The notes: generated by a model from the letters alone, not told the origin. Shown: positions 40,108 to 50,244, counted from the first letter of the stretch. The stretch is DNA of 64,000 nucleotides from Epilithonimonas mollis (GCF_900142325.1 NZ_FRAM01000001.1:1302001-1366000); one strand, 5' to 3'. A program made the numbers and translations.

Positions 40108-42840
40108 TTATTTCTTATTAAAATCTCCTGCAAATACAGAAGTCAGCTTATCTTCGCTGATATATTTTCTGAGAACTTCATTCACCTGAGAGACTTTCAG
40201 TGCAGAAACCTTCGCTTCCAAAGCATCGTATTCATCCAAAGATTGTCCGTATTGAAGCTGAGAATTGACGAGATTCATCAAAGTATTATCATTCCCTAAA
40301 CCGGTTTTTCTGGAGTTGAGCCAAGAGGTCAGATTGGACTTGAATTCCTCTTCTGTGAAACCGTCTTTCACCGCTTTGTTTACTTCTTCTTTCAAAGCTT
40401 TGTTCACTGCATCCTTTTTGGTCGGGTTGAAGAACGCATACCAAGCCCAAGACGCCACATTGTTATCAATAGGAATATTGACGTAAGAGCCTGCGCCATA
40501 GCTTATTCCCTCTTTTTCACGAAGTCTGGTCGGTATTCTTGCAGTCAAGAAACCACCACTTCCAAGCATTTCGTTGGCGATGACAAAAGCTGGATAATCC
40601 GGAGATTTTCTATCCATAGAAAAACTGATTTTTCCCACTGCTGCAGCGTTCTCTTTGTCCGGCGTCAGATAATCTTTGTCCTGTTTTTTGGTGGCGAACA
40701 GTTCCGGTTTGATGTACTCGTAGTTAGACTTGGAATTCCAAGTTCCGAAAGTCGATTCCAATAATGCTGCAACCGCTTTGCTGTCCACATCGCCAATCAC
40801 TGTGCCAACACCGTTGTTACCGCCTAGGATTTTTTTATAGAAATCTACCAGTTGTTCTCTTTTCACTTTTTTGTTGTTATCGATCTGTTCCTGAGTAGAA
40901 GCCGTGTAGTAGATACTTTCTTTAGGGTAATTCTCCGTTATTTTTTCTATTTCTGTGAAAGCGATAGACTGCGGGTCGTTCAATGAACTTTCGAGATAGG
41001 TGTTGTACTCATTCACAGTTTTTACCAATTCTGCTTCCGGGAAGGTAGATTCGGTCAGGATTTCTTTGATGAGAGCAATTACTTTTGGCAGGTTGTCTTT
41101 ATACGTGCTGAAATTTACGAACAAGGTCTGACCACTGAACCCGAAGTTGATGTTGGATTTCCATTCGTCAAGCATATCCTGGATCTGTTCTTTGGTGTGA
41201 GATCTGGTTCCGGTTTTCAGAACCTGAGCCATAAGGGCACCAACATCGGATTTTCCGGTCAAATCTTTCGCATTACTCACTGGGAATTTGAAGCTTCCCA
41301 ATACTTTTCCGCCTTTGATATCTTTTTTGATCAAGCCGTATTTCATTCCGTTGCTTAGTTTTCCTTCCGTCAGATTAGCTTTCAGGTTTTTGATACTTGC
41401 TTCGAAAGGTGCGGCATCTTTTTCCAGTGCTTTTCCTTTGTAATCTTTGGTCAAAGTAGCGATCTGGTCATCTGTATATTCTACATTTTTTACTCTCACT
41501 TCGTCTTTTGAAGGGATGAAAACGCCCACCGTCCTGTTATTGGTTTTGAAATATTTAGCTGCCACTCTCTGGATATCCGCAGCAGTCAGTTTCTCAACAG
41601 TATCACGATAAATCATTCCCAATTTATAGTTCCCTGCTCCAATGATTTCGGTGAGTTCTACAGCATAACCAATCGTGTTATTTTTGATATTTTCTACCTG
41701 CTTCAGGATTTTCGCTTTAGCTCTTGCGACGTCCTGTTCTGTGTATTTGATGGTTGCGATTTTGTCCAGCTCGGCACGGAAATCATTCTCCGTCGTTTTC
41801 AGATCTTTATCCGCCGGAATATCCAGTCCGAAATACATATAACTTGCATCTCTCACCAGCGGCTGATAAGCATAAACGGAAGCTGCTTTGTGAGAGTCTA
41901 TCATCGCTTTGTAAAGATAACCAGAAGGGTCAGACGTCAAAATCTCCTGCAATGCATCCAAAGCTGCATAATCTTTATCCGCATAAGGGGCTGTGTGATA
42001 AAGTGCTCCTACAACTTTGCTGTCGCCTGCACGCTTCAGTTCTACAAAACGTTCACCGTCCTGAGCCGGCTCAACAGTATATGGTGTATCCAGGACTCTG
42101 GCCGGTTTTGCAATGGTTGAAAAATATTGCGCAATATATTCCAACGCTTTTTTCTCATCGAATTTTCCTGCAACAATCAAAGTTGCATTATCCGGCTGAT
42201 AATATTTTTCATAGAATTTTCTAAGCGTCACTGCTTTTACTCTTTCTACATCTTCTTTGCTTCCAATGGTGCTGTTTCCGTAGTTATGCCACAGATAAGC
42301 AGCAGAAACGATACGTTCCATCAATACGCCACTCGGACTGTTCTCCCCGATTTCGAATTCGTTTCTTACCACAGAAAATTCTTTATCCAGATCCGACTGA
42401 AGAATCGTGGCATTAATCATTCTGTCGGCTTCCATTTCTAAGAACCATTTCAGATTCTCATCATTCGAAGGGAAAACTTCGTAATAATTGGTTCTGTCAT
42501 ACCAAGTGGTTCCATTGGCATTTCCACCTTTGTCAGACAACATTTTCTTGATATCACCCAGTTTTTTGGTGCTTTTGAACAACATGTGCTCCAGTAAATG
42601 CGCCATTCCTTTTTCGCCATAACCTTCATGCTTGGAACCCACATTGTAAACGATGTTGACAACTGCATTACTCTGTGAAGGATCAGGCATCAGAAGGACC
42701 TTCATACCATTACTTAAGGAATATTCCTTGATTCCTTCAGTGTTACTAATAAATTTTGGTGTTTCGGCTTTTTGTGCAAATACAGGCGTTATGTAACCTG
42801 CATAGAAAACGACTGCCGCAGTCAGTAAAAGATTCTTCAT
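40108..42840 (-). CDS. M16 family zinc metallopeptidase, two-domain
   Basis: The 910-residue protein has a signal peptide (MKNLLLTAAVVFYAGYITPV..., cleavage near 22). An N-terminal active M16 domain has the inverted zinc motif HxxEH (His81, Glu84, His85 in AHLLEHMLFKS). A second M16 half, without the motif, follows from about 500 to 900. It is a periplasmic or outer-membrane-linked insulinase-type peptidase, typical of Bacteroidetes. I start at the ATG at 42838-42840, where the signal peptide begins. The frame extends upstream to 42942, with 34 residues that look like non-coding leader. Confidence 0.9.
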   Translation of the reverse strand: MKNLLLTAAVVFYAGYITPVFAQKAETPKFISNTEGIKEYSLSNGMKVLLMPDPSQSNAVVNIVYNVGSKHEGYGEKGMAHLLEHMLFKSTKKLGDIKKMLSDKGGNANGTTWYDRTNYYEVFPSNDENLKWFLEMEADRMINATILQSDLDKEFSVVRNEFEIGENSPSGVLMERIVSAAYLWHNYGNSTIGSKEDVERVKAVTLRKFYEKYYQPDNATLIVAGKFDEKKALEYIAQYFSTIAKPARVLDTPYTVEPAQDGERFVELKRAGDSKVVGALYHTAPYADKDYAALDALQEILTSDPSGYLYKAMIDSHKAASVYAYQPLVRDASYMYFGLDIPADKDLKTTENDFRAELDKIATIKYTEQDVARAKAKILKQVENIKNNTIGYAVELTEIIGAGNYKLGMIYRDTVEKLTAADIQRVAAKYFKTNNRTVGVFIPSKDEVRVKNVEYTDDQIATLTKDYKGKALEKDAAPFEASIKNLKANLTEGKLSNGMKYGLIKKDIKGGKVLGSFKFPVSNAKDLTGKSDVGALMAQVLKTGTRSHTKEQIQDMLDEWKSNINFGFSGQTLFVNFSTYKDNLPKVIALIKEILTESTFPEAELVKTVNEYNTYLESSLNDPQSIAFTEIEKITENYPKESIYYTASTQEQIDNNKKVKREQLVDFYKKILGGNNGVGTVIGDVDSKAVAALLESTFGTWNSKSNYEYIKPELFATKKQDKDYLTPDKENAAAVGKISFSMDRKSPDYPAFVIANEMLGSGGFLTARIPTRLREKEGISYGAGSYVNIPIDNNVASWAWYAFFNPTKKDAVNKALKEEVNKAVKDGFTEEEFKSNLTSWLNSRKTGLGNDNTLMNLVNSQLQYGQSLDEYDALEAKVSALKVSQVNEVLRKYISEDKLTSVFAGDFNKK

Positions 42841-42944
42841 GCTTTGATTTATAGTTATTTTTCGGTTTCTAAATTTAATAACTTTCATTGAAAATATATT
42901 TTCCCCTTCAATATTTATGAAAATCTTAACGTATTTTTGCATAT

Positions 42945-43499
42945 ATGTTAGTCGAAAAAGTCATTTTAGGCATCGATCCGGGAACGGCAGTGATGGGTTT
43001 CGGAATTATTTCAGTAAAAGGAAATAAAATGGAGATGATTGCCATCCACGAGTTGATCCTGAAAAAATATGAGAATCACGAAACTAAACTCAAAGTTATC
43101 TTTGATAAAACCCTGGCCCTGATTGATGAATATCACCCTGATGAAACCGCACTGGAAGCCCCTTTTTTCGGAAAGAACGTCCAGAGTATGCTGAAACTTG
43201 GGCGCGCCCAGGGTGTTGCAATGGCCGCAAGTCTCCATAGAGATGTCCCGATCACGGAATATTCTCCAAAAAAAGTAAAAATGGCCATCACCGGCAACGG
43301 AAATGCCAGCAAAGAACAAGTGGCCGGCATGCTTCAAAACCTTCTGAAACTAAAAGAATTTCCTACAAAATATCTGGATGCTTCGGATGGATTGGCGGTT
43401 GCCGTTTGTCATCATTTTAATTCCGGAAGTATTTCAACTGATAAATCCTATTCTGGCTGGGACAGCTTTCTGAAACAGAATCCGGACAGGATTAAGTAG
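42945..43499 (+). CDS. ruvC: Crossover junction endodeoxyribonuclease RuvC
   Basis: The 184-residue product has the four acidic active-site residues of RuvC: Asp11 (ILGIDPGTAVMGFG), Glu70 (TALEAPFFGKN), Asp144 and Asp147 (DASDGLAVAVCHH). It resolves Holliday junctions with RuvAB, whose genes are not here. It is divergent from the M16 peptidase gene, with the starts about 100 bases apart. Confidence 0.96.
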   Translation: MLVEKVILGIDPGTAVMGFGIISVKGNKMEMIAIHELILKKYENHETKLKVIFDKTLALIDEYHPDETALEAPFFGKNVQSMLKLGRAQGVAMAASLHRDVPITEYSPKKVKMAITGNGNASKEQVAGMLQNLLKLKEFPTKYLDASDGLAVAVCHHFNSGSISTDKSYSGWDSFLKQNPDRIK

Positions 43500-43574
43500 T
43501 TGTCGGTTGTTTGTTGATGGATTTTTTGTCTTGCTGATGCTCAAGAAGTCTATTATTTTGACATCTTTTATTTT

Positions 43575-43602
43575 TTACTTGATTCGTCTTACTTGATTCG
43601 TC
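43575..43602. repeat. Exact 14-bp tandem duplication
   Basis: Two adjacent copies of TTACTTGATTCGTC lie 14 bases upstream of the helicase -7 box. This is a recent duplication or a pair of regulator sites. Confidence 0.6.
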
Positions 43603-43615
43603 TCTCCTGATTCTT

Positions 43616-43623
43616 TATCTTTG
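43616..43623 (+). promoter_or_regulatory. -7 box of the helicase gene
   Basis: TATCTTTG ends 5 bases before the ATG at 43629, implying a leaderless or nearly leaderless transcript. No TTTG is found at the expected -33 position. Confidence 0.5.
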
Positions 43624-43628
43624 AATCG

Positions 43629-45755
43629 ATGAATGACTCTCTTTTTGAAATCGTAGAACATACCAACCGGAACATTTTTCTCACCGGAAAAGCAGGAACC
43701 GGAAAGACTACATTTCTCAACGATTTTGTAAAAAAAACCAAGAAAAAACACATTGTAGTTGCACCGACAGGAATTGCAGCAATCAATGCTGGTGGCGTTA
43801 CTATCCACTCTATGTTTGGTTTACCTCTCAGAACTTTTCTTCCAACCACTGAAAGAATCGACCAAAATCTAGCGAACAATATTGCGGATCTGATGCCGCA
43901 TTTCAAATACAGAAAAGATAAGCTGAAACTCCTTCGTGAAATCGAAATTATCATTATTGATGAAGCGTCGATGTTACGTGCTGATGTTCTGGATATGATG
44001 GATTTTGCCCTGAGGCACGTTCGCCGGAATCAGCAGAAATTTGGTGGTGTTCAGATGTTGTTCATTGGCGACCTTTACCAGTTGCCACCGGTTGTGAGGG
44101 ACGAATATGTCCTGGCGATGTATTATTCTTCACCCTTTTTCTTTCATGCTAAAGCTTTGGAAGGCAGTAATTTCATCACGCTGGAACTCACCAAAGTTTA
44201 CCGGCAAACTGACGAATATTTTCTTGAAATCCTAAACGCCATCCGAGACGGCATCATTGAAGATATAGATTTTGATAAACTAAACGAAAGATACCAATCT
44301 GAATTTAATACTAAGGATGAAGCCTATGTATATCTATGCTCACATAACAAAATGGCGGATGATATCAACCAGAAAAAAATAAAAGAATTGGGTGGAAAAG
44401 TTCATTCTTACATAGCCGATGTTGTAGGAGATTTCAAGGAAACGCAATACCCAAATGATGAGGTTCTGGAGCTGAAAGTTGGCGCGCAGATCATGTTCAT
44501 CAGAAATGACACCTCGCCAGACAAAAAATATTACAACGGAAAACTCGCTCAGATTTCTTATCTTGATGAGGACGAAATCTCCGTGATCCTCGATGGAAGC
44601 GAGGAAGAAATCACTTTGAAAGCGGAAACCTGGGAACAGAAAAAATATTCTCTGGACGATGAAAAAAACATCAAAGAAGAGGTTTTGGGAAGTTTCAAAC
44701 AGTTTCCGATTCGCCTGGCTTGGGCAGTTACAATTCATAAAAGTCAAGGTTTGACGTTTGACAGATTGATTATCGATGCAGGAAAAAGTTTCGCTTCCGG
44801 GCAGGTTTATGTTGCGCTTTCGCGTTGCCGAACTTTAGAAGGAATTGTCCTTAAATCTAAGATTACGCCTGAAGTGATTTTCAGTGACAAACGGGTTTCT
44901 AAGTTTCAGGATGAGACGCACGCCAATGCGAAAATAGAAGAAATTCTCAATTCTGAAAAATACGATTACAGCATTCAGAAAGTCATCAGAAGGATTGATT
45001 GCACCTGGTTTATTTCGGCTTTAGAAAATTTCAATGTTTCGGCTAAAACGGCGAAATTCATTGAGAAAGAGAGAATGAATCAGCTGTATCAAGGTCTTAA
45101 ACCGGAAATCACAAATCTGGTAAATATCTTCCAGAAGTTTGAAAGAATATTGGTTCAGAAAACCCAAAAATCCCTAAACAAAGAAGAAGAGTGGAGCGAG
45201 ATCGAAGATAAGGCAAAAGGTGCTGTGAATTTCTTTTTTAGCAACGTGAATGAAAAAGTTTTTTCGCTACTCAAGGATTTCTATTCGGAAACCAAAGGCG
45301 TGAAAGGTCTGAAAGGTTTCAATGAAGATTTCCGGATCTGGCTGGATGATATTGAAGATTATCTGAAGGATTTGAAAGAAGTTTATCTGTTAGAAACGCC
45401 TTTATTTGACAAAGAAAAAGATGTGGAAGTTTCAATGACAATCAAAAAGGTACCGACTCACGTTCTGACTTATCAATTGTTCCAAAACGGAAAAACAGTT
45501 GCTGAGATTGCGAAAGAAAGAGGTCTTGTAAACTCTACTATTTTCGGACATCTTTCTAAATATGCCGAGCAGAATCTACTGGACAGAAATGACTTACTGA
45601 GAATCTATCCAAAGGAAAAAGTGACTGTTTTTGAAAAGGTTTTCAAGGAAAATCCAAAAGATAGTATCAACGATTGGAAAGCGGCGCTGCCTGCGGATTT
45701 TGATTATGGCGAGATTCGTCTGATCTGGAATTATTTTTTGAATTTGAAGAAGTAA
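43629..45755 (+). CDS. PIF1-like AAA helicase with C-terminal HTH/HRDC-like region
   Basis: The 708-residue protein has a superfamily 1 helicase core. Walker A is FLTGKAGTGKTTFL (about 17-30), Walker B is IIIDEASMLRADVL (about 107-120), and there is FIGDLYQLPPV (about 144-154). The C-terminal helicase motif is AVTIHKSQGLTFDRLII (about 365-381), with YVALSRCRTLEGI soon after. A C-terminal extension (about 560-700) contains a helix-turn-helix-like segment (YQLFQNGKTVAEIAKERGLV). It probably unwinds DNA during repair or replication. The neighbour ruvC is in line, 130 bases upstream. Confidence 0.85.
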   Translation: MNDSLFEIVEHTNRNIFLTGKAGTGKTTFLNDFVKKTKKKHIVVAPTGIAAINAGGVTIHSMFGLPLRTFLPTTERIDQNLANNIADLMPHFKYRKDKLKLLREIEIIIIDEASMLRADVLDMMDFALRHVRRNQQKFGGVQMLFIGDLYQLPPVVRDEYVLAMYYSSPFFFHAKALEGSNFITLELTKVYRQTDEYFLEILNAIRDGIIEDIDFDKLNERYQSEFNTKDEAYVYLCSHNKMADDINQKKIKELGGKVHSYIADVVGDFKETQYPNDEVLELKVGAQIMFIRNDTSPDKKYYNGKLAQISYLDEDEISVILDGSEEEITLKAETWEQKKYSLDDEKNIKEEVLGSFKQFPIRLAWAVTIHKSQGLTFDRLIIDAGKSFASGQVYVALSRCRTLEGIVLKSKITPEVIFSDKRVSKFQDETHANAKIEEILNSEKYDYSIQKVIRRIDCTWFISALENFNVSAKTAKFIEKERMNQLYQGLKPEITNLVNIFQKFERILVQKTQKSLNKEEEWSEIEDKAKGAVNFFFSNVNEKVFSLLKDFYSETKGVKGLKGFNEDFRIWLDDIEDYLKDLKEVYLLETPLFDKEKDVEVSMTIKKVPTHVLTYQLFQNGKTVAEIAKERGLVNSTIFGHLSKYAEQNLLDRNDLLRIYPKEKVTVFEKVFKENPKDSINDWKAALPADFDYGEIRLIWNYFLNLKK

Positions 45756-45763
45756 AGTCGTTT

Positions 45764-45840
45764 TAAACGCAAAGTCCGCAAAGATTTAAATTGCAATTCA
45801 ATGTTTCTAAGTTCGCAAAGACGTAAAACTTGGCAAAGAT
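45764..45840. repeat. CACAAAG-type spacer element
   Basis: AAACGCAAAGTCCGCAAAG, an AT centre and AAGTTCGCAAAGACG. It is a further member of the family at 17385, 18888 and 14399, here between the helicase gene and serS. Confidence 0.6.
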
Positions 45841-45851
45841 TTCCAAAAAAC

Positions 45852-45880
45852 AAGTCGCAAAGTTTAATTTGCGACTTTTG
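45852..45880 (+). terminator. Hairpin downstream of the helicase gene
   Basis: Ten-base arms AAGTCGCAAA (45852-45861) and TTTGCGACTT (45868-45877) with a 6-base loop. The following T-run is short, so terminator activity is uncertain. Confidence 0.5.
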
Positions 45881-45934
45881 AAATTTATATAAGATTTAAT
45901 TTTCCGCCTTTGCGTTAAATTCTGTTTTCCTGAA

Positions 45935-47206
45935 TTAATTAATCAATTCAAATCTTGCATATTCTGCGATTTTTTTTGGCAATCTGATGCCTTCAGGCGT
46001 TTGGTTATTTTCCAGCAAAGCAGCCATAATTCTAGGCAAAGCCATTGCAGATCCATTCAATGTGTGAACCAGCTGAGACTTACCTTCGTTACCTTTATAA
46101 CGGCATTTCAGACGATTGGCCTGGAAGGTTTCGAAATTGGAAACAGAACTTACTTCCAGCCATTTTTCCTGAGCCGCACTCCAAACCTCGAAGTCATAAG
46201 TCATTGCAGAAGCAAAACCGGTATCACCACCACAAAGTCTAAGAATTCTGTACGGCAATTCCAGATCTTCCAGAATCGACTTCACGTGCTCTACCATTTC
46301 TTCCAAAACAGCATAAGAATTCTCCGGCTTCTCGATTCTTACAATTTCCACCTTTTCGAATTGATGAAGCCTGTTGAGTCCTCTCACGTGCGCTCCGTAA
46401 CTTCCAGCTTCTCTTCTGTAGCATTGAGAGAAAGCGGTATTTTTGATTGGTAAATCCTTTTCATCAATAATCACATCTCTGTAGATATTGGTCACAGGCA
46501 CTTCTGCCGTTGGAATCAGATACAAATCATCTACGCCAACGTGATACATCTGTCCTTCTTTATCAGGTAGTTGTCCGGTTCCATAGCCAGAAGCTTCGTT
46601 CACAACATGTGGCACATTAACTTCTTGATAACCAGCCTCGACATTTTTATCTAAGAAATATTGAACCAATGCGCGCTGCAACCTTGCGCCTTTCCCGAAA
46701 TAAACAGGGAAACCAGCTCCGGCAACTTTCACACCTAATTCAAAATCAATCAAGTTGTATTTCTTTGCCAATTCCCAGTGAGGAATTGCGCCTTCTCCCA
46801 AACCTTCTACCGTTGTAGATTCGTAAACAATCTCGTTGTCATCGGCAGAAACGCCGGCAACCACTTTTTCGTACGGAACGTTCGGGATCTGATAAAGGAT
46901 AGAAAGAAGCGAATTCTCAACCTCAGTCAATTGATTTTGTAATTCTTTGCTCGATTCTTTGAATTCCGATGTTTTGGATTTTGCGGCTTCAGCTTCCTCT
47001 TTTTTTCCGTCTTTCATCAAGATTCCGATTTCTTTCGAAATTTTGTTCATCTCGGAAAGTTGAGAGTCCAGCTCAAACTGTAATCTTTTTCTTTCGTCGT
47101 CAGCATTTACCGCTGCATCGACCAAATCTAATTCCTTGAAGTTTCTTTTCTTCAAGCCTTCCAAAACGCGTTCTTTGTTCTCGCGCAAAAAATTAACCTG
47201 TAACAT
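45935..47206 (-). CDS. serS: Seryl-tRNA synthetase
   Basis: The 423-residue enzyme has an N-terminal coiled-coil tRNA-binding arm (about 25-105). Class II motifs follow: motif 2 in FSQCYRREAGSYGAHVRGLN (about 260-280), KVEIVRIEKPE, and motif 3 in NGSAMALPRIMAALLENNQ (about 383-401). It charges tRNA-Ser. A TAnnTTTG box (47290-47297, minus strand) may start its transcript. Confidence 0.97.
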   Translation of the reverse strand: MLQVNFLRENKERVLEGLKKRNFKELDLVDAAVNADDERKRLQFELDSQLSEMNKISKEIGILMKDGKKEEAEAAKSKTSEFKESSKELQNQLTEVENSLLSILYQIPNVPYEKVVAGVSADDNEIVYESTTVEGLGEGAIPHWELAKKYNLIDFELGVKVAGAGFPVYFGKGARLQRALVQYFLDKNVEAGYQEVNVPHVVNEASGYGTGQLPDKEGQMYHVGVDDLYLIPTAEVPVTNIYRDVIIDEKDLPIKNTAFSQCYRREAGSYGAHVRGLNRLHQFEKVEIVRIEKPENSYAVLEEMVEHVKSILEDLELPYRILRLCGGDTGFASAMTYDFEVWSAAQEKWLEVSSVSNFETFQANRLKCRYKGNEGKSQLVHTLNGSAMALPRIMAALLENNQTPEGIRLPKKIAEYARFELIN

Positions 47207-47303
47207 TTTTGTTGGGTGTTAGGTGTTTGGTGTTAGATTTTTTAGCGGAACTTCCATCATCCCGCTTCCATTATCCAACATAAGTTGTGCAAATTTAATG
47301 ATT

Positions 47304-47807
47304 TTATTTCACGATTCTGACAATGTTCGGCTGTCCGGGAACTTTTGTAAATTTAACTTCATTATCGTACGAGAGTTTGGATAGCTCAAAAAGTGAAGGC
47401 GTCCATCTGTATTCGATCTCAATAATATCGTCATCATTGACAACCTCCGAATTTACTGTTTTTGAATAGCGGATAATAAATCTGGATTTGTAGGTTTTCA
47501 GTTCCGGGCTGATGGAATCTTTTAACTGTCTGATTGCACCGGCAGTATAATCCAGATAAGTGATCGCATCTGCATCCTTTAGCAGACTTGTCCCGGGAAC
47601 TATTGTCAGTGCCGTTGGATTCAGAAGATCATATAAAACTACGGAAGAGTATGAGCCGTCGATCTGATTATTGAGCAGATCCGGATTATTTGCGCTTCTG
47701 ACATAGAGCTTCAGAACCTGGTCGATAACCTGAAAGTCATTACCGTCTCCCCTGCAGGAAAACAACAGGACTATTGCTGTTAAAATTATGGATATTCTTC
47801 GTTTCAT
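47304..47807 (-). CDS. Small lipoprotein of unknown function
   Basis: The 167-residue protein starts at the ATG at 47805-47807 with a lipoprotein signal (MKRRISIILTAIVLLFSCRG, Cys18). The remainder has the lay-out of an FKBP-like lipoprotein (NDDDIIEIEYRWTPSLFELS) but no certain family. The frame continues upstream to 47999, but only by overlapping the flippase gene. A TATCTTTG box (47813-47820, minus strand) directly before the start supports the shorter form. Confidence 0.6.
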   Translation of the reverse strand: MKRRISIILTAIVLLFSCRGDGNDFQVIDQVLKLYVRSANNPDLLNNQIDGSYSSVVLYDLLNPTALTIVPGTSLLKDADAITYLDYTAGAIRQLKDSISPELKTYKSRFIIRYSKTVNSEVVNDDDIIEIEYRWTPSLFELSKLSYDNEVKFTKVPGQPNIVRIVK

Positions 47808-47836
47808 CTTTGCAAAGATAAATTTAAAATTAATGA

Positions 47837-49078
47837 TCAGGAAAGTTTGTTCAGATAATTCCTGAAGAAAAACATATAAGCCAGGCCTTCCCAAACCAGC
47901 ATGCCTGCCAGAGAAATACCCATACCGACCACTCCGAATGATGCGACTGCAAAATAAGAAACTATACATAATAAAAGCAATGACAATGCAGATATCCATG
48001 TATTCACTTCTATTTTCCCTACTGCCGGCAACAGATTACCAAACAAGTTTCTGGATAGCATCCCGAATGTGAATCCCAGTAAAAGGATCATCATCAGATT
48101 ACTGTTTTCCACATAATTTGCGCCGAAGAAAAAAGTCAGTAAAAAATCTTTGAAGAAGTAAAAAAACACAAAAATCCCAAAACAGATGGGAATAAATATT
48201 TTATAATAATTCCTGATGTATGATACCAGAAAGGCTTTGTTCCTGTAATTTTTTGATAGCAAAGGGTAATCGCTCTGCATAAAGCTAATGACTAAAAAAG
48301 GAATGTTTGAAGGCAGCAGGATGGCAACTTTATAATTCGCAACAGCGTTTTCATTCATCAGAATACCAAGAAGTATCACATCCAGAGAAAACAATGTTTC
48401 CGAAATGACAGATGTAGCTGCTGTGAAAATCCCGAACCTCCACATTTCTTTTTTATCTACAGGCTGACTGTTTTTCGCAGAAAACATTGCTTTTTTAAGC
48501 CAGAACAGTGACAAATAGGGAATAATCGACATGGCAATAAGATAGCCGTAAAATTTCCAAAAATAGGTGAAAACCAGAAGGATAATAAAGCCGCCGATAT
48601 TGATCGCATTATTGACATTGGCAAAAACATTATTTTTGCCCGTGATTCTGTAGTAGGTCTGGATATGATTTGATAAGTAAAAGCCCATCAGGCGTATCCC
48701 GCAGAAAAGGAAGATGATGAAGATACTGTCATATTTATTTTCATAGAAAAGGGAAAAAACAATAAAAATAAGAACCAGTAAAATCTCGTAAAAAAGGCCT
48801 TTATAAAATAGATATGATGATAATCTCTGTTTATTTTCATTCTGGGAAATGGATCCATACCTCAGCAAAATCTGATTGCTTCCCAACCCGGAAAAAGGAA
48901 GGAAAATAGCATAAACCGACATTACAATACTCAGAATACCATATTCATTCTCCGGCAGAAGCCTGATGATGACAATAGAACCGAGAAAACCGCAGATCTT
49001 GGCAATCAGGAAAGAGAGAAAAACATGATGGCCTTTGTTTTTCAGAAAGTTGCTCAAAAATTCTTTTAAGCTGTTCAT
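47837..49078 (-). CDS. Polysaccharide flippase (Wzx/MATE-like)
   Basis: The 413-residue protein has about 12 transmembrane segments and the flippase start pattern (FLSFLIAKICGFLGSIVIIR, LLPENEYGILSIVMSVYAIF). It is expected to move lipid-linked sugars across the inner membrane. Its ATG overlaps the stop codon of the glycosyltransferase gene upstream (TAATG), so the two are translated together and probably act on the same glycan. Confidence 0.85.
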   Translation of the reverse strand: MNSLKEFLSNFLKNKGHHVFLSFLIAKICGFLGSIVIIRLLPENEYGILSIVMSVYAIFLPFSGLGSNQILLRYGSISQNENKQRLSSYLFYKGLFYEILLVLIFIVFSLFYENKYDSIFIIFLFCGIRLMGFYLSNHIQTYYRITGKNNVFANVNNAINIGGFIILLVFTYFWKFYGYLIAMSIIPYLSLFWLKKAMFSAKNSQPVDKKEMWRFGIFTAATSVISETLFSLDVILLGILMNENAVANYKVAILLPSNIPFLVISFMQSDYPLLSKNYRNKAFLVSYIRNYYKIFIPICFGIFVFFYFFKDFLLTFFFGANYVENSNLMMILLLGFTFGMLSRNLFGNLLPAVGKIEVNTWISALSLLLLCIVSYFAVASFGVVGMGISLAGMLVWEGLAYMFFFRNYLNKLS

Positions 49079-50214
49079 TATCTGTTTTTGATTTGCCTGA
49101 TTACGCTCTCATAAACCTCCGTAAACTGTTCTGCTATACTTTCCTTAGAAAAATTATCAATTACAAATTTTCGCAGAACTTCCGGATCTTCAAATTTTGT
49201 AGTGTTGTCCACAAAATTCTTCATAGAACTGTACAGCTGTTCTTCATTCGCTTTTTCAATCAGTACGCCTAATCCCGGTTTTATAAATTCGGGGACACCG
49301 CCAACTTCTGTTGCAATGACAGGTTTTCCGCAGGCGTAAGATTCCAGAATCACACAACCCTGGGTTTCATTATCACTGAACAAAATAAAGCAATCGGATT
49401 TTTGCATCTTTTCTGCAACCTCGGCATAAGTAATTTCATCAAAAACCTCAATATAACTTTCCGCATCAAACTCTCTGACAAGTTTCCTCAAGGATTCCGT
49501 ATCGCCATCGCCACCGATTTCCAGCGCAACGTCATAACCGCTTTTCCTGAGCTTAAAAACCGTTTCAATAATTTTATCCGGTCTCTTTCTCGGGATCAAA
49601 CTGGAAACATGGAGGAACCTGACAGTTTTATTTTTCTCTGTCTTTTTAATTTCAAAAACATCGGTATTAACAACGTTTGAAATCACTTTCATCGGCGTTT
49701 TTATTCCTAATATCCGCAGGCTATGTTTCAGATTTTCGCTAACCGGCAAAATATAGTCTGCGTGCTTTGCAATGTATTTTGCAATTTTCTTGATATTACC
49801 TGAAGTTCTCTTAAGGTTTTCCTTCTGAAGAGACGTCCAATGTTCTGATACGACAAACGGAATTCTAAATTTTCTCTTCAAATAAACTGCAAAAAACATA
49901 TTATTATGAAGAACATTGGCATGGACAAGATCCGGCTTCTGCATCTTAGCAAATCCCATCTTGTAGGCCTTCATTCTTCTGATAAAATTCTGAACTGGAT
50001 TTTTGGAATTCTTATAATAGATAATCAGAGTCCTGATCCCATTAATCACTTTGTCATCAGAAATAAAAACTTCTTCCTGATCAAAATTTCCTATGGTGTG
50101 CAAGATTTCGACATCGTGTTTCAAAGCGACTGCTTCTGCGTGACGCTGCACAAAATTGCCGTTTGTAGGCTCCAGTCTGTTAGGGAACCAAGAGGAAATA
50201 AAAAGTATTCTCAA
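49078..50214 (-). CDS. Glycosyltransferase family 4 protein
   Basis: The 378-residue GT-B enzyme has an N-terminal Rossmann half with SSWFPNRLEPTNGNFVQRHA (about 6-25) and a C-terminal half with FLHVSSLIPRKRPDKIIE (about 203-220). The Glu-rich donor-binding motif is NETQGCVILESYACGKPVIA (about 290-309). It transfers a sugar to an envelope glycan. Substrates are unknown. It is coupled with the flippase gene. Confidence 0.9.
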   Translation of the reverse strand: MRILFISSWFPNRLEPTNGNFVQRHAEAVALKHDVEILHTIGNFDQEEVFISDDKVINGIRTLIIYYKNSKNPVQNFIRRMKAYKMGFAKMQKPDLVHANVLHNNMFFAVYLKRKFRIPFVVSEHWTSLQKENLKRTSGNIKKIAKYIAKHADYILPVSENLKHSLRILGIKTPMKVISNVVNTDVFEIKKTEKNKTVRFLHVSSLIPRKRPDKIIETVFKLRKSGYDVALEIGGDGDTESLRKLVREFDAESYIEVFDEITYAEVAEKMQKSDCFILFSDNETQGCVILESYACGKPVIATEVGGVPEFIKPGLGVLIEKANEEQLYSSMKNFVDNTTKFEDPEVLRKFVIDNFSKESIAEQFTEVYESVIRQIKNR

Positions 50215-50244
50215 GATCTTAATTTGAAATTTAAATAAAACTAA

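Noticed and set aside
41754-42224. 156-codon plus-strand frame inside the M16 peptidase gene
   Set aside because: Antisense shadow. The Cys/His-rich composition is typical of reverse-read coding DNA.
42841-42942. 34-residue upstream extension of the M16 peptidase
   Set aside because: The signal peptide begins at the ATG at 42840. The extension would bury it.
47808-47999. 64-residue N-terminal extension of the small lipoprotein
   Set aside because: It overlaps the flippase C-terminus, while the internal ATG at 47807 starts a clear lipoprotein signal.
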